Source: Marsupella aquatica (taxonomy: Eukaryota; Marchantiophyta). From it: a DNA stretch of 64,000 nucleotides. Made by a program: the position numbers and the translations under genes. Shown here in pieces: positions 37,040 to 46,619 of this stretch. The DNA lies in assembly GCA_973895155.1 (NCBI GenBank), contig OZ316895.1:19468001-19532000 (forward strand). The letters run 5' to 3'. Position 1 is the stretch's first letter, and the number at the start of each line of letters is the position of its first letter. The notes beneath the pieces are model-generated. The model searched no databases. It was not told where the DNA came from and saw nothing but the letters and a program-made list of their open reading frames with translations.

Positions 37040-37492
37040 TCAATCCAAACAAATGCTTATTTTGTCTTCCTGCTGGTCGTCGCTGACTAGCAGAACCAAT
37101 CTCTCTGTACACTCTTTAACTTTCATGTTCTTCTCAAAGAAACACCCAAGAATTTTTGATCTCTCCAAAACTGTAGCTTTATCATTTCTTGCCACCACAA
37201 GACGGACAGCCCCATTGCGAACGACTATTCCAAAATCGGATATCTCAGTCGATTCAGAGAGATGGATACTCTTTGTCTCCGTTGTTCTCTCTCTGATTGA
37301 CTTTCCTTGATATGCAAGTATGAATGTCTCCGCGGGAGTCATTTTTGTCTTGGCTTTCTTTCGAGAAGCAGCTTTAGACGAGTCTCTTTTCCGCTTTGAG
37401 GTTCCGGTAGGATCCATTCTGAAACAGACAAATATTGAAAGTTAAACGTTTATTATAAAATACTAACACGCGCATGGTCGCGTCGTGCTGAA

Positions 37493-38023
37493 TTACATTT
37501 TAGGAACATTTATCCTGACCCAATCTTCTCGCTCATCTTCATCTAACCAAAACCAAAGGTTCCTAAACGTGTCAAGTTCAGATCCTTCAAATCCACCCAG
37601 AATGTCCAGCGGTGGGAGAGTTCTGATGGATTCTGTAAATCTTAATGCTACACTCCGTGAAGTCAAATGCCTTCGAAGCAATTCATATCCTGGTCTATCA
37701 GTGAAGTCGTAAGCTACCAAGGTGACCGTCGCCCATGTACTACTATAAGTAACTATGTGGCACCACTTCTTACTGACTATTCGAATGGCGATCAAGTCCA
37801 TGACCCGATTTTTAATCGCAGTATCCGACAGATTCCCAAGACAGTGGAAAAACTCTTTGACTAATGGCCAAATATATTTCTCGACAATATCGTCCGGAAG
37901 ACCGGGTATCAGGTCTTCAGCTTGACTCCATATCATGTTTCGGTTCATAACCTTTGCACGTGCAATGCGCTCCATCATCATTTGACGATGAGATTTTCGA
38001 TTCATGTCAAAGGACTGCAGCAT
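37493..38023 (-). CDS. F-box-like protein or exon, copy 1 of 3
   Basis: 176 residues from ATG 38023. The F-box-like core is LIPGLPDDIVEKYIWPLV followed by RIVSKKWCHIV and a Trp, matching LPxxLxxxIxxxL...VCxxWxxL of SCF ubiquitin-ligase adaptors. The C-terminal half (PPLDILGGFEGSELDTFRN, DEDEREDW) is shared with the two copies upstream. A donor (AAAAT|GTAATT at 37496) and acceptor (TTTCAG at 37419) would splice it in frame into the chimeric gene, with a palindrome in the intron. It is therefore either a small gene or the 5' exon of that gene. Substrate unknown. Confidence 0.6.
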   Translation of the reverse strand: MLQSFDMNRKSHRQMMMERIARAKVMNRNMIWSQAEDLIPGLPDDIVEKYIWPLVKEFFHCLGNLSDTAIKNRVMDLIAIRIVSKKWCHIVTYSSTWATVTLVAYDFTDRPGYELLRRHLTSRSVALRFTESIRTLPPLDILGGFEGSELDTFRNLWFWLDEDEREDWVRINVPKM

Positions 38024-38057
38024 AATATGGAAAAGATTAAGAACAAGAACCTATCCA

Positions 38058-38624
38058 TTAAGAACTGGGACCACCGAGATTCTGAGAAAATCTACCAAAC
38101 CTTTCGATTAGGACATCTCGTTCTTCCTCATCTAAATTCTTATATTTGTTCGTAAACAATGCGATTTCGTCAGAAGTAGTAGTCCCAAGAACAGATATTT
38201 CTGGAAGCATAGAAATATCCTGTCGAATAACTCGACAGACTGAGTCAAACTCCAACTCCTCAGTTTCGGGTATGTCGTAAAGAGCATCATTTGCGACATC
38301 GACAATCCGGTTTGCTTGTTTGAGGATAGCCCATAACCTTGTATTTGTAACTAAAAAGTTCCACTTCTTGCTACAAGCTCCAAGCCGAATAAGGTCTCGG
38401 ACCCTATCGATAACCAAATCATTATCGAGGTGTCGATATCCACGCAATCTTTCAATTGAAATAAAGTGTTCATAGAGTATTGGCCAAATGTTTGAAATGA
38501 CCAAAACATCTGGTATTCCTCCAATGAGACTAGAGGAGGTTTCATCCAGCGTATACCATATTGTTTTCTGTTTCTTTTCATGAGATGAAAGGAAATCTCG
38601 AGCCTCATTCAAAAGTTGGCTCAT
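38058..38624 (-). CDS. F-box-like protein, copy 2 of 3
   Basis: 188 residues from ATG 38624, which follows an acceptor-like AAAAGCAG. Shares with copies 1 and 3 the core SLIGGIPDVLVISNIWPIL, LGACSKKWNFLV and the C-terminal LPEISVLGTTTSDEIALFTN plus DEEERDVLIERF. Only about 35 bp separate it from copy 1, and I found no donor that fuses them in phase, so it may be a separate gene or a broken exon. The upstream spacer (38641-38700) has a decayed palindrome. Confidence 0.6.
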   Translation of the reverse strand: MSQLLNEARDFLSSHEKKQKTIWYTLDETSSSLIGGIPDVLVISNIWPILYEHFISIERLRGYRHLDNDLVIDRVRDLIRLGACSKKWNFLVTNTRLWAILKQANRIVDVANDALYDIPETEELEFDSVCRVIRQDISMLPEISVLGTTTSDEIALFTNKYKNLDEEERDVLIERFGRFSQNLGGPSS

Positions 38625-38785
38625 CCTGCTTTTATCATATCACAAAACATTGTTAGAAGACATACGATGCGCTTCGTCACGTAAGTTAACTAGAATTCCT
38701 TAAAAGCGTAGATGTCACCCTCAAGGTATCCAACTTCGTGGCATCTGACTGTAAATTTCCATTTTTCAAGAGGGTGAAGAGCATT

Positions 38786-39241
38786 TTAAGTCTTCGTGAA
38801 GAGTTCCCTAAGATCTCTGGACATTGACCCCATGAATTTAATTCTTGGGTATTTCTGGAAGAAACTTTGAACTGTCGATGAGAGAGACTCATTTCCGATC
38901 GGTTTAGTAGGATTTCCTGGGAAAGCCAAATCTAATAAACTCAACTTGATTACACCCAAAAGATAGGTATTCCCAACAAGGTGGCGCCATCTACGACACA
39001 CCGAAGATAGTCCTACAAACTCATCCAATTCCTTTATTGAGAAATTTCCTGCATTAGCCGAGGAATTAAAAGTCTCCTGGATCCGAGGCCATATCAATTC
39101 CGCGACAATGAAATCTGGAAGTCCAGGTAGTAGTGTTTCAACAAATACAGAATATCCCGCAAGTAGACCATCTTGGCTTCTGTCCAAAACGTTAAATATT
39201 GGGCATAGATATCTGAAGCTCTCCAGACCAGGTTCGCCCAT
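38786..39241 (-). CDS. F-box-like protein, copy 3 of 3, truncated
   Basis: 151 residues from ATG 39241. Core LLPGLPDFIVAELIWPRI, SSVCRRWRHLV and the shared tail (RIKFMGSMSRDLRELFT). It stops at TAA (38786-38788) at the position of a Tyr codon in copy 2, then stays open in frame to a TAG near 38694, so a premature stop is likely. The upstream region is the tandem palindrome array, which would place the array at its promoter. Confidence 0.55.
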   Translation of the reverse strand: MGEPGLESFRYLCPIFNVLDRSQDGLLAGYSVFVETLLPGLPDFIVAELIWPRIQETFNSSANAGNFSIKELDEFVGLSSVCRRWRHLVGNTYLLGVIKLSLLDLAFPGNPTKPIGNESLSSTVQSFFQKYPRIKFMGSMSRDLRELFTKT

Positions 39242-39280
39242 GACTCTTTTCAGCCAAATGATATATCCCAGAGATTATTT

Positions 39281-40048
39281 TCACGCGACTGGTCGCGTCT
39301 ACAAATCAGAATGCATAAACAATTTTTTGAGAGACTGATTTTTTCGGGTCACAACGTGAAATCATAAATGTTGCTTCGTCCTCTAACAGAACCAGTCAAT
39401 GAGAGAGCAACCTCAGACGCGATTGGTCGCGTCAACTGAACCTAAACAACTATATCCACTGAACCTTCTGTGGAGATTTGGATATGGTACGCGCTCAGTA
39501 AATCTATCCAGTTTCCTTCTCACACGTGACTGGTCGCGTCAACTGGTCCTAAAAGGAACCTTACCTCCTCTAACAGAGCCAGTCAATGAGAGATCTACGT
39601 CAGACGCGACTAGTCACGTCAACTGGTCCTAAAAGGAACCTTACCTCCTCTAACAGAACCAGTCAATGAGAGAGCAACCTCAGACGCGACTAGTCGCGTC
39701 AACTGAACCTTAACAACTATATCCACTGAACCTTCCTTGTGGAGATTTGGATATGGTATGCGCTCAGTAAATCTATCCAGTTTCCTTCTCACATGCGACT
39801 GGTCGCGTCAACTGGTCCTAAAAGGAACCTTACCTCCTCTAACAGAACCAGTCAATGAGAGAGCAACCTCAGACGCGACTGGTCGCGTCAACTGAACCTA
39901 AACAACTATATCCACTGAACCTTCTGTGGAGATTTGGATATGGTACGCGCTCAGTAAATCTATCCAGTTTCCTTCTCACATGCGATTGGTCGCGTCAACT
40001 GGTCCTAAAAGGAACCTCACAGTATTTTCATGCGACTGGTTGCGTCAA
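39281..40048. repeat. Tandem array of nine palindromes
   Basis: Nine copies of (A/T)(C/T)GCGA(C/T)TNGTCGCGTCAAC-type palindromes, at about 39281, 39416, 39522, 39603, 39683, 39791, 39871, 39981 and 40029. They sit in a roughly 188-190-bp higher-order unit that starts CCTCTAACAGA(A/G)CCAGTCAATG (39380, 39570, 39648, 39836) and contains two palindromes separated by about 80 and 108 bp. The unit starting at 39570 is cut to 78 bp. Copies are nearly identical. Confidence 0.9.
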
Positions 40049-43000
40049 CAGCTCAAACAACTTTTGGACAATAGGATAATACAGTGATACAACTGTGATT
40101 ACTGACCCGTACGGACAAGGAAATCCGAGGAAGCATAATCATTCATTTGTATTCATTCATGAACTTTACAATAATTCAGATGTTTGAGCTCTGTCATTGT
40201 GAAACTATTATATATTAGAAGTTTAGAGAATGATCCACCTAAGATGATTCAATTTAGCAGTCTACTGGTTGTATTCGTCAATTAAAGGATTCAGTGTAAT
40301 GAGATTCACATAACATGAGAGTTTATATGATTAAATTCACAGCATGCAAGTTTGTAATGACTTACTTAAGACGATTCAGGTTGTATTTTAATTAGTGAGT
40401 TTGTATGATTCACACATATTTGAGTTTACAAACAAACCGCATTATGAAAACTGTGCTTAACAATCAAGAGAAATTTTAGCAAACCACAATCAACACCAGC
40501 AGAAAATGTAGAAATTACACCTGAATTCTGAAAAATTGATGTAATCGTCTGAGAGATTGACGTCCAAGCACTTGAACACCTTGCTGCGGCATTCCAAAAA
40601 GTAAATATAAGATTGAAGATATTAATATGCTAAGCAACAACAACACAGCTTCTATACTTCTATACATAGAGCTTCGCTGCCACCAATTGAATAACATGTG
40701 CTTAATGCTCAGGAGCTCATTATGTCGAGTTAAAAAGACTCTTTGAGAAGTACAATCAAAGTTGTGGATAGGCAAACTGAGCATGAATAAAAGCGCACTA
40801 AACCTGAAGATTCAAAGAGGTGAAACAAACCTGAATGCTGAATGGAAGGAGCTAAAACAAGCTGCCAAAAAGTAGTTCGAGCTGCTGAAACACGTTGATC
40901 GAGCTGATATGAGCTTAAAATTGGCTGACACGAGCTGATACAAGCACTCCCAAAAAGCTAGCTGCAACGAACTAGCAAACTAGAAGTGAATACGAGCTGT
41001 AAATGCGAGCTGCAATGCGCCGACAAGCACCTAACCACAACAAATGAGCTGCAACGACAAAAATGAAATCCAGGGCAGGAGCGAGAGCGAGAGTGAGAGC
41101 GAGAGCGAGAGCGATGAGAGCAGGCGCGCAAAAGTCTAGGGAGTGAGAAACAACAACAATGAACAATGAACTCGAGACCGTGGGCGCCGACACTAAGGAA
41201 GGACTAATTAGGGTATTGTTTTAGCATAACCCTAATAACAGCCTAGCGACAGGAAGGTTCCAGATGATCTCCGTACACTCCACCATCGACTGAACAAACT
41301 ATGCAATCGTGAAAAAAAGATTACCGGATTCCTTTTGATTTTCCGTACTAAAGGAGATTTCTATTTGATGGCCAATTTGAAATTTAAACCGGTAATTATG
41401 CAACTGCGAAAGATTGTTAGTGGGGACCCCCGGATCCGGATCCGGATGCGTATCTTCACAATATCTGCCAATTCAAATCCAAAATGTGAACGAACGACAA
41501 CTTTCTCACGATCGTTCCATCACGTAGTGGAGGCAAACTTCAAAATCATTCCATTTTGGTAGTGGAGACCGTCGGATCCGGATCCGTACTCCACTCTCTA
41601 TCTTGCCAATTCAAACCCTTACTCTAAACAACGTAAAATGATTCTCACGGTCGGGGAGAACCGATATTCAAAATCAATCCTGTACAATGATTCTCACGAC
41701 TGGAGACTCAACCAATTTTCAAAATCAAAATCGAGTCCAGATGAACACATCCTCCATGGAGTCAATAGACTGATCTCATTGCTCACGGATCATTCTTCAT
41801 TTTCAGTTTCTCCTGACCAGGATACTAGCTGGGCTCTCAGCGGAGGCTGATCCAAGGCACATTTGAGGTGGAGCAGATTGGATCATTCGACTATTCCAGT
41901 CGGAGGCGGAGCTCATTCAAGCAATGCTGGCGCAGTTCTTGTTGTATCACCTTCAATCTTGGGGAGAGCACATCCGATCAAGCGGGAGAGTTGTGACGAA
42001 GCGAGATGACAAACATTTAGAACCTCCATAGTCTGCCTCATTCATCAAAGCATTCTAGCGGACCAACAAAGAGCGGCTATTCTGAAATCACAGTCTGGTC
42101 GAGGATTTTGATCTTGATACGATCAACAAGTTGTCATTCTCTGGTGGTGGGATTCGATCACGATACTCAAGGAAATTGGAGTTCGAAGGAGGAGGCTTAG
42201 TTGGCTGGGACGAGGAGGGTACGCTGGAAGGAAGAGGCTTGGCTGGGAGGAGGGTTTCCGCCAACATCGGAGGGTTGCTGCCAACATTGCTGAGACCACA
42301 TGTAGTTTGCCATAGAGAACCAAAAATCACATTTTAAAGTCTCTAAACTCGGTATTCGTTCCCTTTAAGAACAAGATGGGGTTGGTTTGATGTAATAAAC
42401 TAAAAACAAAGCTTTAAGCTCTTGTGTCACACATAGTAATCAATCTTGACTACTTTAATCAGGTACTTTGAAGATCGCTCCACAGCGGTGAGTAGTTTTT
42501 GATGATAACTCAACATCAGATAACCTTCAATTAAGCAAAAGATTGCAATTAACAAAACACAAGGAAAAATCTCTCAGAGTATGCTTAAGGGAGTCTGGAA
42601 TAGACCAAGGTTACTCCTTAGACATAAGTAATAATGGAATGACTTTAAAGGGAATCCAAATCCACACGGCTTTTCAGATCTAAACTGCATACTAGAGTAT
42701 CCTTTTAAAATGCCGGCAACATGTCTTGACCTTTCTTCCTAAGTGATACTTAGTCAAGATCTAAAAGGATAAATACTTCAGCATTTAGATGGTACTAAGC
42801 AACATGAAGGTGAAAACATCATTTCCAATGCAACTTAAACTCAATGAGTTAACTCTAAGAACTTGTGAGATTACAATGTGTCACCAAAGCGGAATCTGAC
42901 ATTATAATTCACGAGATTCATAACTGAGGTTTTACTTCAAGTATTTGGGTTCCAAAATACAAGAAGGAGGTAAGTCTCTCCAAATGTTAAACCTGATCTC

Positions 43001-43506
43001 GAACTCATAGATTCATGATCAACTAGTTTAACACAAGGGAGAGGCAAAACTGCAAAACTTAACCATCTCTCTACACTAGGGGAAGAGGTATAAATAGTGA
43101 TGAACTACAGAATAAGAGGTCACAGGGTCGAAGAGACATGCCTCTTCATAACCCTCAAAAAGTCAAAACGACGATTCAATAAGTGGAAAGCCGGAAAAAA
43201 TGGCTAAGTATGAACTCTTAAACTCTTAAAAACTTAAACTCTTAAAAACGTAAAAACTTAAACTCTTAAAAACGTAAAAACTTAAACTCTTAAACTCTTA
43301 ATTTCGGTATACTAAAAATTGAGTAGATTCAACTATTTTTAACTTTCTACTCCTGGTTCGGAAAACTCTGAAATTTTTCCAGCAGGGTTTCCTAGGTACA
43401 GACTACAGCCTAAAGAAGTCTCATAGCTTTTAAAGCTCTACAACACATTTAGAAAAATTGGTAAAAGTACTATACTTTTCAATACTAGCTAAAAATATAG
43501 TCTCCT
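40049..43506. other. Non-coding spacer, 3.5 kb
   Basis: No supportable gene. It holds a (GAGAGC)n-like microsatellite at about 41080-41120 and two GGATCCGGATCC stretches in a diverged direct repeat (41426-41450 and 41572-41590). At 43205-43310 there is a CTTAAACT-rich repeat before the 798-residue ORF. The start of the window's AT-rich 40.1-41.2 kb part looks like ordinary intergenic DNA. Confidence 0.5.
43205..43310. repeat. ACTCTTAAA-type simple repeat, left flank
   Basis: Irregular array of AACTCTTAAA, AACTTAAA and AACGTAAA words. A similar array (46130-46290) lies on the other side of the 798-residue ORF in the same orientation, each ending in a CTTAAT-TTCGG-like sequence. The two could be decayed direct terminal repeats of one element. 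Confidence 0.6.
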
Positions 43507-45903
43507 TCAAGCTTGTTGTCGAATATCATCGGGTTCGAGCAGCTCCACGTAGGTGACAGTCCGATTCTGTGTTACCTCCATCAGCTCAGTCTGACGTGGT
43601 GATCCTCGAGAGTAGGGTAGGCACCTTAGTTGTCTCTCAGGATACATCAAAGGCATTCGCTTCATCAAATAACAGGAATTTATACGAAGAGCTTCTCTGT
43701 ATATCCCTAGTACATCATAGTTGTTGCAGGTGGCAGCATATACTTGGGGATAGTGATGCAGAAACTCATCACTATTCATCATCCTGGAATAGAAGGGTCG
43801 AAGTCTCCATCTGACATCCTTAAAATATCGGTTGAAATGAGCCAGGGTCTGAGTAGTGACATTATTCCAGATCCTCTGTTTCTCAGCTAGGGAACTGGTG
43901 GAAACAAGGACAACCTTCGGCTCTCGTGGGATGTAAGAGTTCTGGTGAGAAGTGGATTTCTTACTCTGCATGAGAAAAGAAATCACAAAGTCCAGAGCGT
44001 AAGCTGCAAAATTCCCGAAATAGGCCAAAACCAAATCTGGATCTTCTACTTCTACATCCCCTTGAAGTAGCATCATAGCAAGGATGGGTCGGAAGTAGAT
44101 TGAGTCAGCCCAGAACTCATCAAATTGAGCCATCTCCACTCTTGAAGTTCCGAAACTTCTGAGGTCAAATATGTAACTGGCCTCAGTCTTCTTAAGGTAG
44201 TAGTATCTCCAAAACTCTCCAATTGGGGGTCTGTTGGCCTGCATTATCTTACAAGTCTCCACGTACCTCTGCACTTGAGACTCTGGATGTCGTGTATATC
44301 TTTTCTCAATGACAGAATACCGGGGTGTTTGAGTAGAGGAGGTGACAACTGCCACTAAATTTGGATCAGATCTTAAGGTAGTGTCAACATCCTCAAATCC
44401 TTGCCTTGGTGACGACTCGACAGAGTTGTCATAAGATCGGATGGAATCAAAATCAGAGGGTGGATCAGAATCCTCAGGAAGATCCTGTCTAACAGAAGGA
44501 TGTTCATACTGTGGTTGGGTATAAATAGGTCCCTCGGTTGGCTCATAATTGGAATCTGGACTATAAATGCAGTCACCCGGGTTGGAAGGGCCTTTGAATT
44601 CTGTGTACTTCGGAATTAAGTTACTAACCACAGAGATTATCTCCTCAGGTTCACACTGAAGCAATTCCAGTAGGTCAGTTACAATTGCAACACAACTTGT
44701 GTTTCCTATCCTTGAGACAGGTTCACTTGGCTCTGGAGGTAGATTCTGTGGGACAGTAGGAGTGAGAGCAACAAATTCTTCTGGTGCTGACCTCTCAATG
44801 GGAGAAGCGGTCCTGACAGGGGTTAGCTGATCTGGAAATGGAGAGGATAAGCTAACTGCCTCGGATCTCAAATCACAGACAACATCGTAGAGTTCAACAT
44901 CACTGCAACCGAAGAGAGAGATTAACTTATCAATAAGCTGCTGATTTGACTCTGCTTTCGAAAAAGGGGGCATGGTGACTCCTCGTATGGCAGTAATAGT
45001 TGGTTCAACAACGACTTCTTGTTGCTCAGGAAAAATCTCGTCTCCTTCAGCTTCAAGTTGATCTGCTCCACTGATTTCTCTTGGAGAGTATAAAATGACC
45101 TCCATGTTGTGTTCAGGGGGAAATTCCGAACCATCTATCGAGACATCCTCCATATTAACATCCTGATCAGTGGAATTCAGCAGAATGTCCTGTTCTGATT
45201 CTGCTACACTAATTTCTTCCTCAATGTCCAACTCGATCAGAAGTAATCCCCTTTCTGTTTTCTCCTCCGGATGTAAACAGTCATGTGCTTGATACAGCTG
45301 AGATAGATAGACTTGTAGACAAGTAGGTCTGCCTGCCTTCATACTTCTCACCTGATCGTGCATCACATTGAAAAGTAACAACGCCCAATTTACTTGAATA
45401 GCTCCACTGTGAGAAGCTACGATAGTATTCGCCAATGCCACAGGGCAGATAGTTGGTCTCTTCGGATGGAGAATGGGCACTAGAAATTCTAAAAGAATCC
45501 TCAAATCCGGATAGGTACATTGTGTCACATTCCAGCCATTGGTAGGATGGCGAATCCCTGAAAAGTAAGGAGTGGACAAATCTTTTTTCTTTGAATATAA
45601 TCCTTCTCCATCTAAGGGGCAGCGGAAGGCATGAGCTACTTGCTCAACTGTCCATAAACTTGGCCGAGCTCGAATGGTTTGTCGAAATTCAGGGGCAATC
45701 AGTGATCCTCTCACAAAATCCTGTAAATAAGAGTCGAGCTCCACATTCCAAGGGATTGCGAGTAGATGTTCCAATCCGAGCTGCTGTAACGATGTTCTCA
45801 AATTTTCACAACTGTCGGGCGCCAAAGGAATTCGAGCGACCACACTCTTAGGAATTGCCAGAGTTTGAACACGATACTGTGCATCAGCGTTCAAGTCAGC
45901 CAT
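43507..45903 (-). CDS. 798-residue single-exon protein, possible transposon-derived
   Basis: Intact ORF from ATG 45903 with no intron. The N-terminal third is helical and includes RPSLWTVEQVAHAFRCPLDG, a GW-x3-QCTYPDLRILLEFLVPILHP block and NWALLLFNVMHDQVRSM. This layout (short globular start, then a helix bundle in which a line of leading residues marks leaf-shaped helices) faintly resembles plant 'putative transposon protein' domains, but I cannot confirm that. The middle is acidic and Ser/Pro-rich, probably disordered. The C-terminal third is again globular (RPPIGEFWRYYYLKK, FDEFWADSIYFRPI, MKRMPLMYPERQLR). Similar simple repeats flank it on both sides. Its intact length contrasts with the broken chimeric gene nearby. 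Confidence 0.55.
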   Translation of the reverse strand: MADLNADAQYRVQTLAIPKSVVARIPLAPDSCENLRTSLQQLGLEHLLAIPWNVELDSYLQDFVRGSLIAPEFRQTIRARPSLWTVEQVAHAFRCPLDGEGLYSKKKDLSTPYFSGIRHPTNGWNVTQCTYPDLRILLEFLVPILHPKRPTICPVALANTIVASHSGAIQVNWALLLFNVMHDQVRSMKAGRPTCLQVYLSQLYQAHDCLHPEEKTERGLLLIELDIEEEISVAESEQDILLNSTDQDVNMEDVSIDGSEFPPEHNMEVILYSPREISGADQLEAEGDEIFPEQQEVVVEPTITAIRGVTMPPFSKAESNQQLIDKLISLFGCSDVELYDVVCDLRSEAVSLSSPFPDQLTPVRTASPIERSAPEEFVALTPTVPQNLPPEPSEPVSRIGNTSCVAIVTDLLELLQCEPEEIISVVSNLIPKYTEFKGPSNPGDCIYSPDSNYEPTEGPIYTQPQYEHPSVRQDLPEDSDPPSDFDSIRSYDNSVESSPRQGFEDVDTTLRSDPNLVAVVTSSTQTPRYSVIEKRYTRHPESQVQRYVETCKIMQANRPPIGEFWRYYYLKKTEASYIFDLRSFGTSRVEMAQFDEFWADSIYFRPILAMMLLQGDVEVEDPDLVLAYFGNFAAYALDFVISFLMQSKKSTSHQNSYIPREPKVVLVSTSSLAEKQRIWNNVTTQTLAHFNRYFKDVRWRLRPFYSRMMNSDEFLHHYPQVYAATCNNYDVLGIYREALRINSCYLMKRMPLMYPERQLRCLPYSRGSPRQTELMEVTQNRTVTYVELLEPDDIRQQA

Positions 45904-46129
45904 AGCTCAAATTCTGCTCACTGAGCTACGCGAAGAATTGTTTGGAGTCGAGAGCGATGAAAGATGCAGCGGAAGAGAAGTCAGGAGTGAGCGCCTATGT
46001 TCTGGATTCCTCCCCCTTCAAGGCCTGCTCCTCGTTTTGTTGCAAAGTCCCGTTGGAGTTAGCCGTAGCCTGTCACAATCGCGGGGCTCGCCAGTTCGCA
46101 AGTCGCAACTCTTAAAGTCGTAAAGTCTT

Positions 46130-46290
46130 AAAGTAGGGTTTACTCGTAAACCCTTAAACTCTTAAACTATTAAACACTTCAACTCTTCAACTCTTCAACT
46201 CTTAAACTATTAAAGTAGGGTTTACTCGTAAACCCATAAACTCTTAAACACTTCAACTCTTCAACTCTTAAACTCTTAATCTTCGGCAGA
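46130..46290. repeat. ACTCTTAAA-type simple repeat, right flank
   Basis: Words AAACTCTTAAAC, AACTATTAAA and AACTCTTCAAC, with a duplicated TAAAGTAGGGTTTACTCGTAAACCC block (46130 and 46213). It mirrors the array left of the 798-residue ORF. Confidence 0.65.
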
Positions 46291-46619
46291 GTTTAGTTTA
46301 CTCGAGTTATCAGCAAATATAGTTTAACTACTTCAAAAATTTAAAAATTTTCCGGTTTTCTTCATGACTTTGGAATTACTGCCTATCTACACCACACGCA
46401 ACTAAATAACTTGTAAGTATCAATCAGCATGAATTCCACAATAAATGAGGAGAGTAGTTGCCTTAAATCACGCATTCAATGCATGAATTGAGTCAATGAA
46501 GTTATGGTCCAATTTCTCACTTTGATTTTGATCAATCCGTGTTTCAAGTCCAATACAGAAGCAATGTATCAGAAGTACTAGTAGAGGATCCGAATGAATT
46601 CTCTAGTCTAAATGTTAGT

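Larger units (their letters stand above)
28908..37417 (-). pseudogene. Giant chimeric gene: ParB-like + methyltransferase-like + coiled coil + Ulp1 protease + 3x NIF phosphatase
   Basis: Eight exons: 37417-36179, 36079-34775, 34675-34354, 34229-32470, 32317-31529, 31442-30560, 30413-29729, 29636-28908. Introns run 86-152 bp with mostly canonical ends (GTAAGT...TTTTTTACAG); the last donor (GTGTAG, 29728) is weak. Phases agree at every junction, about 2,570 codons in all, once one missing base near 30730 is allowed for. In-frame stops lie at 37040-37042 (TGA), 32857-32859 (TGA) and 31955-31957 (TAG). Reading continues in frame with conserved domain sequence after each, so this copy is probably inactivated. 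A GT-AG intron (37419-37496) could also join it in frame to the upstream F-box ORF. No known family has this architecture as far as I know. A host gene is possible, but a cargo gene of a large mobile element is my preferred reading. Separate segments are described below. Confidence 0.7.
29681..37485. repeat. Intronic palindrome family, about 20 bp, six copies
   Basis: Copies at 29681-29700, 30476-30495, 31475-31494, 34298-34317, 36114-36133 and 37466-37485, each inside a different short intron. Approximate consensus TCACGCGAC-NN-GTCGCGTGA. Two introns of the same gene (34676-34774 and 32318-32469) lack it. The introns show no similarity outside the palindrome. A collapsed version, TCACGCGTGA, lies at 34269-34278 in the same intron as the 34298 copy. 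The motif would form a hairpin in RNA or a symmetric protein-binding site in DNA. Confidence 0.85.

Noticed and set aside
29681-37485. Introner elements (whole introns copied from one source)
   Set aside because: The introns share only the 20-bp palindrome; the rest of their sequences are unrelated and two introns lack it.
28908-39241. Compact intron-less viral genome integrated in the plant
   Set aside because: Close same-strand ORFs suggested this at first, but several junctions are canonical GT-AG introns with exact phase and no start codon in the downstream ORF, as in a spliced nuclear gene.
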